Source of the DNA: Pseudonocardia kunmingensis | GTDB lineage: Bacteria > Actinomycetota > Actinomycetes > Mycobacteriales > Pseudonocardiaceae | DNA length: 64,000 nt | Direction of reading: 5' to 3' | Assembly (NCBI RefSeq): GCF_006716445.1 | Contig: NZ_VFPA01000005.1 | Location: 372,001-436,000, forward strand | Shown here: positions 1 through 8,353 of the stretch, in pieces | Numbering within the stretch: position 1 is the first letter of the stretch | Layout of the letters: each line of letters opens with the position of its first letter | The notes under the pieces: model-generated | Seen by the model: only the letters and a program-made list of their open reading frames with translations | Told to the model about the DNA's origin: nothing | Databases searched by the model: none | Program-made: the position numbers and the translations under genes

Positions 1-922
1 CGCCGAGCGTGGCCATCAGCCCGTCGTAGCGGCCGCCGCCGCCGATCCCGGACTGCGCGCCGAGGCCGTCGTGCACGAACTCGAACGTGGTCTTGGTGTA
101 GTAGTCCAGGCCGCGGACCATCCGCGGGTTCTCGGTGTAGGCCACGCCCAGGTCGTCGAGGTGCTGCGTCACCTGCGCGTAGTGCTCGGCCGACGCCGCC
201 GACAGGTGGTCGCGCAGCAGCGGCGCGTCGGCGAGCAGGGCCCGCACCTCCGGGCGCTTGTCGTCGAGCACCCGCAGCGGGTTGAGCTGCGCGCGGGCGC
301 GCGTGGCCTCGTCGAGCGGCAGGCCCGCGAGGAACTCGCGCAGCAGGGCACCGTAGGCCGGGCGGCACTCCGCGTCGCCGAGCGAGGTGATCTCCAGCCG
401 GTAGCCGGTGAGGCCCAGCGCCCGGAAACCCTCGTCGGCGATCGCGATGACCTCGGCGTCCAGCGCCGGGTCGTCCACGCCGATCGCCTCGACGCCCACC
501 TGCTGCAGCTGCCGGTACCGCCCGGCCTGCGGACGCTCGTAGCGGAAGAACGGGCCGGCGTAGCGCAGCTTGACCGGCAGCCCCTGGCGGTCGAGCCCGT
601 GCTCGATCACCGAGCGCACGATGCCCGCGGTGCCCTCGGGCCGCAGCGTGACCGAGCGGTCCCCGCGGTCGGCGAAGGTGTACATCTCCTTGCTGACCAC
701 GTCGGTGGACTCGCCGACGCCGCGGGCGTAGAGCCCGGTCTCCTCGAACACCGGCAGCTCGAGCAGGCCGTACCCGGCGCGCTCGGCCGCCGCCTCCAGG
801 GAGGCGCGCACGTGCGCGAACCCGGCGGACTCCGGCGGGAAGTACTCCGGGATCCCCTTCGGCGCGGCGAACGCCGTGGCCCTCTTCTGCTCGTCCACCG
901 CGGTCGCATCCACCGACGTCAC
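1..922 (-). CDS. hisS: Histidyl-tRNA synthetase, C-terminal part cut by window edge
   Basis: Class II aminoacyl-tRNA synthetase that charges tRNA-His in the cytoplasm. Residues 92-99 read TLRPEGTA and residues 126-138 read FRYERPQAGRYRQ, the class II motif 2. Near the window edge the protein contains YYTKTTFEFVHDGLG, the histidine-binding motif specific to HisRS. About 307 residues are present; the rest lies beyond position 1. The start chosen is a GTG at 922 that overlaps the TGA of the upstream hydrolase gene (GTGA), so the two are probably translationally coupled. An alternative internal start would remove conserved N-terminal sequence. Confidence 0.96.
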   Translation of the reverse strand, partial: MTSVDATAVDEQKRATAFAAPKGIPEYFPPESAGFAHVRASLEAAAERAGYGLLELPVFEETGLYARGVGESTDVVSKEMYTFADRGDRSVTLRPEGTAGIVRSVIEHGLDRQGLPVKLRYAGPFFRYERPQAGRYRQLQQVGVEAIGVDDPALDAEVIAIADEGFRALGLTGYRLEITSLGDAECRPAYGALLREFLAGLPLDEATRARAQLNPLRVLDDKRPEVRALLADAPLLRDHLSAASAEHYAQVTQHLDDLGVAYTENPRMVRGLDYYTKTTFEFVHDGLGAQSGIGGGGRYDGLMATLG

Positions 923-1608
923 AGTCCTCGCCCCCGCACCGGAGCCCCGAGATCCTGCAGGAACGGGTTGCCCACCCGCTCCCGCCCGATCGTCGTGGTC
1001 GGCCCGTGCCCGGGCAGCACGACCGTGTCGTCGGCCCGGGTGAGCAGCTTGTCGCGCAGGCTCGCGAGCATCTGCGCGTGGTCCCCGCCCGGCAGGTCGG
1101 TGCGCCCGATCGAGCCGGCGAAGAGCGTGTCACCGGCGAGCACGACGTCCACGCCCTCCTCGGTGGGCGTGGTGAACACGACCGACCCGCGCGTGTGGCC
1201 GGGGGTGTGGTCGACGGTGAGGGTGAGCCCGGCCAGCTCCAGCGCGGCCCCGTCGGTGAGCTCGCGGACCTCCCGCGGCTCGCGCATCTCCATGCGCCCG
1301 CCGAAGAACGCGGTGGCCTCGGCGGAGAGGCCCTTGAGCGGGTCGGCGAGCATCTCCCGGTCGTCCGGGTGGATCCACGCGGGGACGTCGTGGCCGTCGC
1401 ACACCGGGGAGACGCTGTAGGTGTGGTCGAAGTGGCCGTGGGTCAGCAGGACCGCCACCGGCGTGAGCCGGTGCTCGGCGAGCAGCGCGTCCAGTGGCTC
1501 GACGGCGTCCTGGCCGGGGTCGACCACCACGCACGCCTCGCCCGGACCCGCTGCCACCACGTAGCAGTTGGTCTGGAAGGAACCGGCGGGAAAACCTGCG
1601 ACGAGCAC
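919..1608 (-). CDS. Metallo-beta-lactamase-fold hydrolase (glyoxalase II-like)
   Basis: A 229-residue MBL-fold protein. THGHFDH is the metal-binding motif, followed by a conserved histidine in DHTPGHT, the aspartate of AGDTLF and a final PGHGP. This is the pattern of glyoxalase II-like thioesterases, but the true substrate is not known. The ATG start at 1608 begins MLVAGFPAG. It is immediately upstream of hisS with a 4-bp overlap and divergent from the cyclophilin gene; the same order (Rv2580c-Rv2582) occurs in Mycobacterium tuberculosis. Confidence 0.93.
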   Translation of the reverse strand: MLVAGFPAGSFQTNCYVVAAGPGEACVVVDPGQDAVEPLDALLAEHRLTPVAVLLTHGHFDHTYSVSPVCDGHDVPAWIHPDDREMLADPLKGLSAEATAFFGGRMEMREPREVRELTDGAALELAGLTLTVDHTPGHTRGSVVFTTPTEEGVDVVLAGDTLFAGSIGRTDLPGGDHAQMLASLRDKLLTRADDTVVLPGHGPTTTIGRERVGNPFLQDLGAPVRGRGL

Positions 1609-1724
1609 GTCACCAGCGTAGAGGGCGCAGGAGCACGCCGATCCCGCCCCGCCCGTACCTCACCGGGGCTTCTCAGGATCGGTCGCTATCCTGCGGCCGT
1701 TCGGGCGACAGGCGAGGAGTTGCG

Positions 1725-2579
1725 GTGACCACCAACCAGGTGCGGCGCGAGGCGGCGAAGCGCAAGCTGGAGCACCAGCAGAAGCGGCGGGCCGAGCGGG
1801 CTCGGCGACGCCAGCGCGTCGCCATCATCACCTCCGCGTCCGTCGTGGTCGTCGTCGTCGTGGCCGTGGTGCTGTTGAGCACGGTCGGGATGCCCGGTGG
1901 TGGCGACGACACCGCAGCAGCCCCGCCGCCCGCGGAGCCGACAGCAGCCGGCACGCCGGCGTCCATCCCCACCGAGCTCGCGGCGCTCCCGGCCCGCCCG
2001 ACCCCGCTGCCGGCCACCGTCAGCTGCGACTACCCGGCCGATGGTGAGGCGGCCAAGCCGGTCCAGCCGCCGGCGGGCGCCGACATCAGCGCCGAGGGCA
2101 CCGTGCCCGTCACGCTGCAGACCAGCGCCGGCGCCGTGCCGCTGACGCTCGACCGGGCCCTCGCCCCGTGCGCCGTCAACAGCTTCGTGAGCCTCGCGCA
2201 GCAGGGCTACTACGACGCGACGACGTGCCACCGCCTGACCACGGATCCGGGTCTGCAGGTTCTGCAGTGCGGCGACCCGTCGGGGACAGGCTCAGGCGGG
2301 CCCGGTTACTCGTTCGCCGACGAGGTCTTCCCGGAGCTGACCTACGGCCGCGGAATCCTGGCCATGGCGAACGCCGGCCCGAACACCAACGGCAGCCAGT
2401 TCTTCATGGTCTACGGCGACGGCGAACTCCCCCCGAACTACACGGCGTTCGGCACCATCAGCCCCGAGGGCCTGCAGGTGATCGACGAGATCGCCCACCG
2501 TGGTCAGGACGGGGCCAACAGCCCGGGCGACGGCGCACCGGTGGAGCCGGTCACGATCGAGCAGGCCGTCGTCGGCTGA
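1725..2579 (+). CDS. Membrane-anchored cyclophilin-type peptidyl-prolyl isomerase
   Basis: Predicted 284-residue protein catalysing cis-trans isomerisation of prolyl bonds. The N-terminus is a basic, Arg/Lys-rich stretch (about 1-37) followed by a Val-rich transmembrane helix (about 38-56), a Pro/Ala linker and a cyclophilin domain (about 125-284). The family motif is recognisable as VLQCGDP, MANAGPNTNGSQFFMV and AFGTI. A GTG start at 1725 was chosen because GAGGAG lies 5 bases upstream (1714-1719). Likely faces the cell exterior and helps fold secreted proteins. Corresponds in position to M. tuberculosis ppiB (Rv2582). Confidence 0.93.
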   Translation: MTTNQVRREAAKRKLEHQQKRRAERARRRQRVAIITSASVVVVVVVAVVLLSTVGMPGGGDDTAAAPPPAEPTAAGTPASIPTELAALPARPTPLPATVSCDYPADGEAAKPVQPPAGADISAEGTVPVTLQTSAGAVPLTLDRALAPCAVNSFVSLAQQGYYDATTCHRLTTDPGLQVLQCGDPSGTGSGGPGYSFADEVFPELTYGRGILAMANAGPNTNGSQFFMVYGDGELPPNYTAFGTISPEGLQVIDEIAHRGQDGANSPGDGAPVEPVTIEQAVVG

Positions 2580-2938
2580 CCTGTGTCCCCCGGCGCCCGA
2601 CACCTACCGCATCGTCCCGGCACCCACCGCCGGGCGTCTGTGCCAGGTAGCGGAGGTGTGTGCGACAAGACGGGCAGCGCCCGTGGGACCATGCTGATCG
2701 TGCGCCGTCGGCTGCTGTTGCCAGTCCCCGCGGCTCCACCACGCCCGGGCCGGGTGTCCGCACAACGCGTTCGCGTCCCGGCCCCCTCAGACCGGGGAGG
2801 TCCAGGGCCGCAAACACGAGACCGACGACTACTGGCATCTCGCCGCGTCGATCGCCGTCGAGCACATCGCGTTCGACCTCGGCCGCCGGCTCGAGCTCTG
2901 GGAGAGCGACGACCGGGGCGGGAGCCAGTGATCATCGC
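2580..2938. other. Gene-poor stretch between cyclophilin and carboxylesterase
   Basis: No complete gene is convincing here. An imperfect inverted repeat (ACACCTACCGC near 2600 against GCGGAGGTGT near 2651) may terminate the cyclophilin transcript. The second half holds a start-less reading frame annotated separately. Other frames are Arg/Pro-rich and look like shadows. Confidence 0.5.
2701..2931 (+). pseudogene. Possible gene remnant lacking a start codon
   Basis: The frame ending at TGA 2929-2931 reads through about 76 codons. Its last 40 residues look like genuine protein: HETDDYWHLAASIAVEHIAF then DLGRRLELWESDDRGGSQ, an acidic amphipathic tail. There is no ATG, GTG or TTG between the upstream in-frame stop at 2695-2697 and this segment. 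It could be the 3' end of a gene whose 5' part was lost, or joined by a frameshift to the frame opening at ATG 2691. I do not recognise the family. Confidence 0.35.
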
Positions 2939-4621
2939 GTGATCCGGCGCGTCCTCGACCGGCTCCGCCCCTGCGCGGCGGTCGCCGCGGGAGCGCTGTT
3001 GCTCGCCTCGTGTTCGGCGGGGGAGCCCGATCATCCGCCTCCCCCGCTCGGCGAGCTCGTCTCCCTCGACCAGGGCGAGCTGTACGGCACCACCGACGGG
3101 TCCGTGCTGCGCTACCGCGGCATCCCCTACGCCGCTCCCCCGGTGGGCGAGCGGCGCTGGCGCCCGCCCGGCCCCGCGCCGGCGTGGAACGGGACGCGGC
3201 CGGCCACCGAGCCCGGGCCCCGCTGCCCCCAGCTCGCGGCGCCGCCCGGCACCCCGCACGCCACGGCCGCGAGCGACACCGAGGACTGCCTGTCGCTCGA
3301 CGTCACGGTGCCGGCCGGCACCACTCCCGACGCCCGGCTGCCGGTGCTCGTCTGGATCCACGGCGGCGGGTTCAGCGCGGGGGCGGGCAGCGACGTCGAC
3401 CCGCGCCGGCTCGCGGAGGCGGGGCCGCTGGTCGTCGTCACGGTGAACTACCGGCTGGGCGTGCTCGGGTTCTTCGGGCTGCCGGGCCTGGAGGGGTCGG
3501 GCGAGTTCGGCCTGCTGGACCAGCAGGCGGCGCTGCGGTGGGTGCAGCGCAACATCGGCGCCTTCGGAGGCGACCCGGACTCCGTCACGATCGCCGGCGG
3601 GTCCGCGGGCGCGGACAGCGTCTGCAGCCAGCTGACCTCACCCGGCGCGCTGGGCCTGTTCGACCGGGTGATCATGCAGAGCGGCGGGTGCGGCATGGCG
3701 AACGTCGTCGACGTCATCCGGCCGGGCACCGGGCCCGCGGGCGACACGTGGAAGACGCTGCCGCTCCTGCAGGCCGCCGGTGACGCGGCCGCCGCGGGGC
3801 TGGGCTGCTCGGAGGACGAGCTCGGCGAGCCGCCCGCAGGCCGGTTCGGATCCCGCTACGACACGGGCGCCGTGCTGGACTGCCTGCGCGCGCTCCCGGC
3901 CGCGCAGCTCGTCGGCGGCACCGACTACTACTGGAGCCCGGCCTCGGGCACCCCGACGCTGCCGCGCCGGCCGTCCGACGTCGTGGTCGACCGCGACGTC
4001 CGGCTGGGCATCCCGGTGCTCGCGGGCACCACGCGCGACGAGGGCACGCTGTTCACGGCGATGGCCTACCCGCGCACGGGCGGTCCCCTCACCGCCGCCG
4101 ATCTCGACGCGCTGCTCACGGCCACCTCCGGGCGGCAGGCCGACGCGGCTCGAGCCGCCTACACGGCCCCGGGCCGCACCCCGGACCGGTCGTGGTCGCA
4201 GGTGATCACCGACCGCGCCTACGCCTGCCCCGGCCTGGCCACCTACCGCATGCTCGCGGACGTCGGCCCGGTGTACGCCTACGAGTTCGCCGACCCGGCC
4301 GCGCCCTCGCCCTTCGTGGCCCTGCCGCCCGACCTCTCGGATGGCGCCACCCACGGCTCCGAAATGCCCTCCCTGTTCGACCTCGTCCCCGGGCAGCCGC
4401 AGCTCTCCCCCTCGCAGCAGGAGCTCGCCGACGAGCTGGTGGCGCGCTGGGCCCGCTTCGCCGCCACCGGGAACCCGAACGGCGGCCCGGGCACCCCGTG
4501 GCCGGAGTGGACCGGCGAGGGCCAGATCCTCACGATGACCGGGCCCGGCGCGGGCACCGCCGTGCGGACGCCCTCCCAGTTCGTCGCCGACCACCACTGC
4601 GGCGTGTGGGACCGGTACTGA
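2939..4621 (+). CDS. Type B carboxylesterase lipoprotein
   Basis: Alpha/beta-hydrolase of the carboxylesterase/para-nitrobenzyl esterase family, 560 residues. The chosen GTG start at 2939 gives a lipoprotein signal peptide: positive VIRRVLDRLR, hydrophobic AAVAAGALLLA, then lipobox LASC near residue 24. The family N-terminus YRGIPYAAPPVGERRW follows, then the oxyanion motif HGGGFSAG, the nucleophile serine in GGSAGA, the acidic residue in TTRDEGTLF and the catalytic histidine in THGSEMP. Presumably anchored outside the membrane, hydrolysing esters; substrate unknown. It breaks the usual cyclophilin-rel adjacency, so it is probably an accessory insertion. Confidence 0.92.
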   Translation: MIRRVLDRLRPCAAVAAGALLLASCSAGEPDHPPPPLGELVSLDQGELYGTTDGSVLRYRGIPYAAPPVGERRWRPPGPAPAWNGTRPATEPGPRCPQLAAPPGTPHATAASDTEDCLSLDVTVPAGTTPDARLPVLVWIHGGGFSAGAGSDVDPRRLAEAGPLVVVTVNYRLGVLGFFGLPGLEGSGEFGLLDQQAALRWVQRNIGAFGGDPDSVTIAGGSAGADSVCSQLTSPGALGLFDRVIMQSGGCGMANVVDVIRPGTGPAGDTWKTLPLLQAAGDAAAAGLGCSEDELGEPPAGRFGSRYDTGAVLDCLRALPAAQLVGGTDYYWSPASGTPTLPRRPSDVVVDRDVRLGIPVLAGTTRDEGTLFTAMAYPRTGGPLTAADLDALLTATSGRQADAARAAYTAPGRTPDRSWSQVITDRAYACPGLATYRMLADVGPVYAYEFADPAAPSPFVALPPDLSDGATHGSEMPSLFDLVPGQPQLSPSQQELADELVARWARFAATGNPNGGPGTPWPEWTGEGQILTMTGPGAGTAVRTPSQFVADHHCGVWDRY

Positions 4622-4709
4622 CCCGGCGCATGTGATCGTCACCAGTCGCACACCAGCGTCAGCCGCACCGCGATCGTGTGCGTCCCGGAACGATCGAGCC
4701 AGGGGGCGT

Positions 4710-5357
4710 CTAGCCGACGCCGGGCTCGGTCGTGGCGCGGTCGACCTTGCGGTGGAAGCGCATCCCGGCCAGGCCGCCGAGTACGGCGCCCACCAGGCTC
4801 GCGACCAGCGCCCCGACACCGACGAGGAGCCCGCCGGTGGTCAGGGATCTCCCGTCGAAGGGGATGAGGGGCAGGCCGCCTGCCGTGGCGAGCAGGTCGA
4901 ACTGCAGGCCCGCGAGCGCGGCGATCGCCACGATCGCCGCGAAGAGCAGCGCCCACAGCCAGACCGCGACCCCCTGCTTCGCGCCGGCGAAGCGGGCCAT
5001 CCGCCCGGCGACGTAGCCTCCGCAGTAGTAGGACACCAGCAGGACCGCCAGTACGACGACCGCGCCGGCGACGCCCAGCGTGCGCGCGGCGGCGGGGTCG
5101 CGGGTGGCCTGGTCGAGGGCCTGGGCGGGGTCGCCGGCCGCGGTCGCCAGCCCCAGCGCGGCACCGATCCCCGCGGCCAGCCCGGTGAGCAGGACCGCCA
5201 TACCGGTGGCGGTCACCCACCCGAAGAACGCCGAGCCCCAGCGGATGCCGCCGAAGCGCCGTTTCTGCGCGGCCCGGTCCTCCCGGGCCGTGTGCGCCGG
5301 GGACTGCGGGACGGTCGGGACGGGCTGGGTGGGGTCGGCGTCGGGAACCGTGCTCAT
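4710..5357 (-). CDS. Four-helix integral membrane protein, unknown function
   Basis: A 215-residue protein with a Pro/Gln-rich cytoplasmic N-terminus (about 1-40) and four hydrophobic helices: AVLLTGLAAGIGAALGLA, a Val/Leu-rich helix at about 97-113, WLWALLFAAIVAIAALAG and LLVGVGALVASLVGAVLGG. A conserved-looking SYYCGGYVAGRMARF loop precedes helix 3. It resembles YrzE-type small membrane proteins; no function can be assigned. The stop codon TAG lies in a short hairpin (GGCGTC/GACGCC, 4704-4720). The start ATG at 5357 follows a strong GGGAGGAG ribosome site that is itself in a hairpin. Confidence 0.8.
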   Translation of the reverse strand: MSTVPDADPTQPVPTVPQSPAHTAREDRAAQKRRFGGIRWGSAFFGWVTATGMAVLLTGLAAGIGAALGLATAAGDPAQALDQATRDPAAARTLGVAGAVVVLAVLLVSYYCGGYVAGRMARFAGAKQGVAVWLWALLFAAIVAIAALAGLQFDLLATAGGLPLIPFDGRSLTTGGLLVGVGALVASLVGAVLGGLAGMRFHRKVDRATTEPGVG

Positions 5358-5363
5358 GTCGGT

Positions 5364-5386
5364 CTCCTCCCTGTGTTGGGGAGGAG
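5364..5386 (-). promoter_or_regulatory. Hairpin covering the ribosome site of the membrane protein gene
   Basis: In the minus-strand RNA CTCCTCCC pairs perfectly over 8 bp with GGGAGGAG, with loop CAACACA. GGGAGGAG is the ribosome-binding site 6 bases before the ATG at 5357. If it folds, initiation would be blocked, suggesting translational control by temperature, an RNA or a protein, or simply a weak terminator of rel. Confidence 0.5.
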
Positions 5387-5410
5387 GTACCCCGATCGGG
5401 TGTCCGGCAC

Positions 5411-7768
5411 TCAGCTCGCGCTGGTCACCCGGTACACGTCGTAGACACCCTCGATGTTGCGCACCGCGCGCAGCACGTGCCCGAGGTGCTTCGGGTCGCC
5501 CATCTCGAAGGTGAACCGCGAGACGGCCACGCGGTCACGTGACGTGGTGACCGACGCCGAGAGGATGTTCACCCGCTCGTCGGCGAGCACCTTCGTGACG
5601 TCGGACAGCAGGCGGTGCCGGTCGAGCGCCTCCACCTGGATGGCCACCAGGAACACCGAGCCCGGCGACACCGACCAGGCGACGTCGACCAGCCGCTCGG
5701 AACGCGCCTGCAGGTCGCCCGCGTTGGTGCAGTCGGTGCGGTGCACGCTGATGCCGCCACCGCGGGTGACGAAACCGAGGATGTCGTCGCCGGGCACCGG
5801 GGTGCAGCAGCGCGCGAGCTTCGTGTAGAGGTCGCCGACGTCGCCGTCCTCGCCACGGACCACCACGCCCGCGTCGCCGCTGGTGCGCCGCAGCCGCACC
5901 GTGGACGGGGTGGCGCGCTCGGCGAGGTCCTCCTCGGCCTGCTCCTCACCGCCGAGCAGCGCCACGAGCCGCTGCACGACGTGCCGGGCGCTCGCGTGGC
6001 CCTCCCCGACCGCCGCGTACAGCCCGGACAGGTCGGGGAAGTGCAGCTCCCGCGACAGCGCCGCCATCGCGTCGGCGGAGACCAGCCGCTGCAGGGGGAA
6101 CGACGTGCGCCGCGCCTCCCGGGTGATCGCCTCCTTGCCCGCCTCGATGGCCTCCTCGCGGCGTTCCTTGGCGAACCACTGCTTGACCTTGGTCTTGGCG
6201 CGCGGCGACGCGACGAACTGCAGCCAGTCGCGGCTCGGTCCGGCGCCCTCGGCCTTGGAGGTGAAGATCTCGACGACGTCGCCGGACTCGAGCTTGCGCT
6301 CCAGCGCGACGAGCTTGCCGTTCACCCGCGAACCGATGCAGCGGTTGCCGACCTCGGTGTGCACGGCGTAGGCGAGGTCGACGGGCGTGGACCCGGCCGG
6401 CAGCGTGACGACGTCGCCCTTCGGCGTGAACACGAAGATCTGCTGGGAGCCGAGGTCGAAGCGCAGGGACTCCAGGAAGTCGCCGGGGTCGGCGGCCTCG
6501 CGCTGCCAGTCGAGCAGCTGGCGCATCCAGGCCATCTCGTCGACCTCGACGGCCTGTCCGTTGTGCGAGCCGCGCGTCTCCTTGTACCGCCAGTGCGCGG
6601 CGATCCCGTACTCGGCGGTGTGGTGCATGTCCCGGGTGCGGATCTGCACCTCGAGCGGCTTGCCGTCGGGCCCGATCACGGTGGTGTGCAGCGACTGGTA
6701 GACCCCGAACCGGGGCTGGGCGATGTAGTCCTTGAACCGCCCGGGCATCGGCTGCCACAGCGCGTGGACCATGCCCATCGCCGCGTAGCAGTCGCGCACC
6801 TCGTCGACGAGCACGCGGACGCCCACGAGGTCGTGGATGTCGTCGAAGTCGCGGCCCTTGACGATCATCTTGCGGTAGATCGAGTAGTAGTGCTTGGGCC
6901 TGCCCTCGACGGTGGCCGCGATGCGCGCCGACTCGAGCTGCTGCATCACCTCGTCGATGACCTGCTTGAGGTAGGTGTCGCGGGACGGCGCCCGCGTGGC
7001 GACGAGGCGGACGATCTCGGAGTACTTCTTCGGGTGCAGGATCGCGAAGGACAGGTCCTCCAGCTCCCACTTCACCGTGGCCATGCCGAGGCGGTGGGCC
7101 AGCGGCGCGAGCACCTCGAGCGTCTCGCGGGCCTTCTTCGCCTGCTTCTCCGGCGGGAGGAAGCGCATCGTGCGCATGTTGTGCAGCCGGTCCGACAGCT
7201 TGATGACCAGCACGCGGGGGTCGCGCGCCATCGCGACCACCATCTTGCGGATCGTCTCCGCCTCCGCGGCGCTGCCCAGCTCGACCTTGTCCAGCTTGGT
7301 GACGCCGTCGACGAGGTGCGCGACCTCCTCGCCGAAGTCCTCGCGCAGCCGCTCGAGCGAGTAGTCGGTGTCCTCGACGGTGTCGTGCAGCAGCGCCGCC
7401 ACCAGCGTGGTGGTGTCCATGCCCAGCTCGGCCAGGATCGTGGCGACGGCCAGCGGGTGGGTGATGTAGGGGTCGCCGGACTTGCGCTTCTGGCCGTCGT
7501 GCTTGGCCTCCGCGACGTCGTAGGCGCGCTGCAGCAGCCCGAGGTCCGCCTTGGGGTGCAGGGAGCGGTGGACGCTGGCGAGCGGCTCCAGCACCGGCGC
7601 GACGACGGCGACGCGCTGCGGTGTCATCCGGCGGGCGATGCGGGCCCGGACGCGGCGCGTGGCGGACGGCCGCGCGCCGTTGCCGGCGCTGTTGCCTGCG
7701 CCGTTCGGGTCCGGTGTCCCGGGCCGGTCGGGCGCGGCCGGGGACGCCGCGTGCTGCAGCTCCGTCAT
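5411..7768 (-). CDS. rel: Bifunctional (p)ppGpp synthetase/hydrolase
   Basis: Long RelA/SpoT homologue of 785 residues controlling the stringent response. It has a variable N-terminus (1-65), an HD hydrolase domain with the metal-binding HD at about 128-129 (AALLHDTVEDT), the synthetase domain (about 285-400, including RDFDDIHDLVGVR and GVYQSLHTTVIG), a TGS domain (about 445-505) and a C-terminal ACT domain. The intact HD pair and synthetase segment suggest that both activities are present, as in M. tuberculosis Rel. It lies downstream of apt, the usual actinobacterial order. Confidence 0.97.
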   Translation of the reverse strand: MTELQHAASPAAPDRPGTPDPNGAGNSAGNGARPSATRRVRARIARRMTPQRVAVVAPVLEPLASVHRSLHPKADLGLLQRAYDVAEAKHDGQKRKSGDPYITHPLAVATILAELGMDTTTLVAALLHDTVEDTDYSLERLREDFGEEVAHLVDGVTKLDKVELGSAAEAETIRKMVVAMARDPRVLVIKLSDRLHNMRTMRFLPPEKQAKKARETLEVLAPLAHRLGMATVKWELEDLSFAILHPKKYSEIVRLVATRAPSRDTYLKQVIDEVMQQLESARIAATVEGRPKHYYSIYRKMIVKGRDFDDIHDLVGVRVLVDEVRDCYAAMGMVHALWQPMPGRFKDYIAQPRFGVYQSLHTTVIGPDGKPLEVQIRTRDMHHTAEYGIAAHWRYKETRGSHNGQAVEVDEMAWMRQLLDWQREAADPGDFLESLRFDLGSQQIFVFTPKGDVVTLPAGSTPVDLAYAVHTEVGNRCIGSRVNGKLVALERKLESGDVVEIFTSKAEGAGPSRDWLQFVASPRAKTKVKQWFAKERREEAIEAGKEAITREARRTSFPLQRLVSADAMAALSRELHFPDLSGLYAAVGEGHASARHVVQRLVALLGGEEQAEEDLAERATPSTVRLRRTSGDAGVVVRGEDGDVGDLYTKLARCCTPVPGDDILGFVTRGGGISVHRTDCTNAGDLQARSERLVDVAWSVSPGSVFLVAIQVEALDRHRLLSDVTKVLADERVNILSASVTTSRDRVAVSRFTFEMGDPKHLGHVLRAVRNIEGVYDVYRVTSAS

Positions 7769-7810
7769 CCGGTTGTGCCCTTCACCCGCGCCAGTCTATG
7801 CCGCAGGCGC

Positions 7811-8353
7811 TCAGACCCGCAGCAGGGCGTCCACGCGGGTGTCACCCAGGCGTTCCCTGCCGTCCAACGCCGTGATCTCGAGCAACGTGCCGAACCCGAC
7901 CACGGTGGCGCCGACGTCGGTGAGCAGGTCGACGGCCGCTGCGGCCGTGCCGCCGGTGGCCAGGACGTCGTCGACGAGGAACACCCGTGCCCCGGGCGCG
8001 ATCGTGTCCGCGGGCAGCTCCAGGGTGGCGCTGCCGTACTCGAGCTCGTAGGTGCGCGAGGCCGCCACCCGGGGGAGCTTGCCCGCCTTCCGCACGGGCA
8101 CGACGCCGGTGCCCGCCACCACGGCGACCGCGGCGGCGAGCAGGAACCCGCGTGCCTCCACCCCGGCCACGAGGTCGGCGTCCCCGACCAGCGACGCCAG
8201 CTCGGTGGTGACGACCGTGAACGCCGCAGCGTCGGCCAGCACCGGCGTGATGTCGCGGAACAGGATGCCGGGCGACGGGTGGTCCGGCACGTCGCGGACC
8301 AGCTCGGCGACCCGGGCGAGGTCGGCGTCCTCCCCCGTCACGGCGCCGGTCAC
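7811..8353 (-). CDS. apt: Adenine phosphoribosyltransferase
   Basis: Purine salvage enzyme making AMP from adenine and PRPP; 180 residues, normal for the family. The PRPP-binding loop VFLVDDVLATGGTA is at about 124-137, and FRDITPVL near the N-terminus is typical of APRT. The GTG start at 8353 overlaps the secF stop (GTGA), placing it last in a secD-secF-apt unit just before rel. In M. tuberculosis a lipoprotein gene separates secF from apt; here they are directly fused by overlap. Confidence 0.95.
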   Translation of the reverse strand: MTGAVTGEDADLARVAELVRDVPDHPSPGILFRDITPVLADAAAFTVVTTELASLVGDADLVAGVEARGFLLAAAVAVVAGTGVVPVRKAGKLPRVAASRTYELEYGSATLELPADTIAPGARVFLVDDVLATGGTAAAAVDLLTDVGATVVGFGTLLEITALDGRERLGDTRVDALLRV

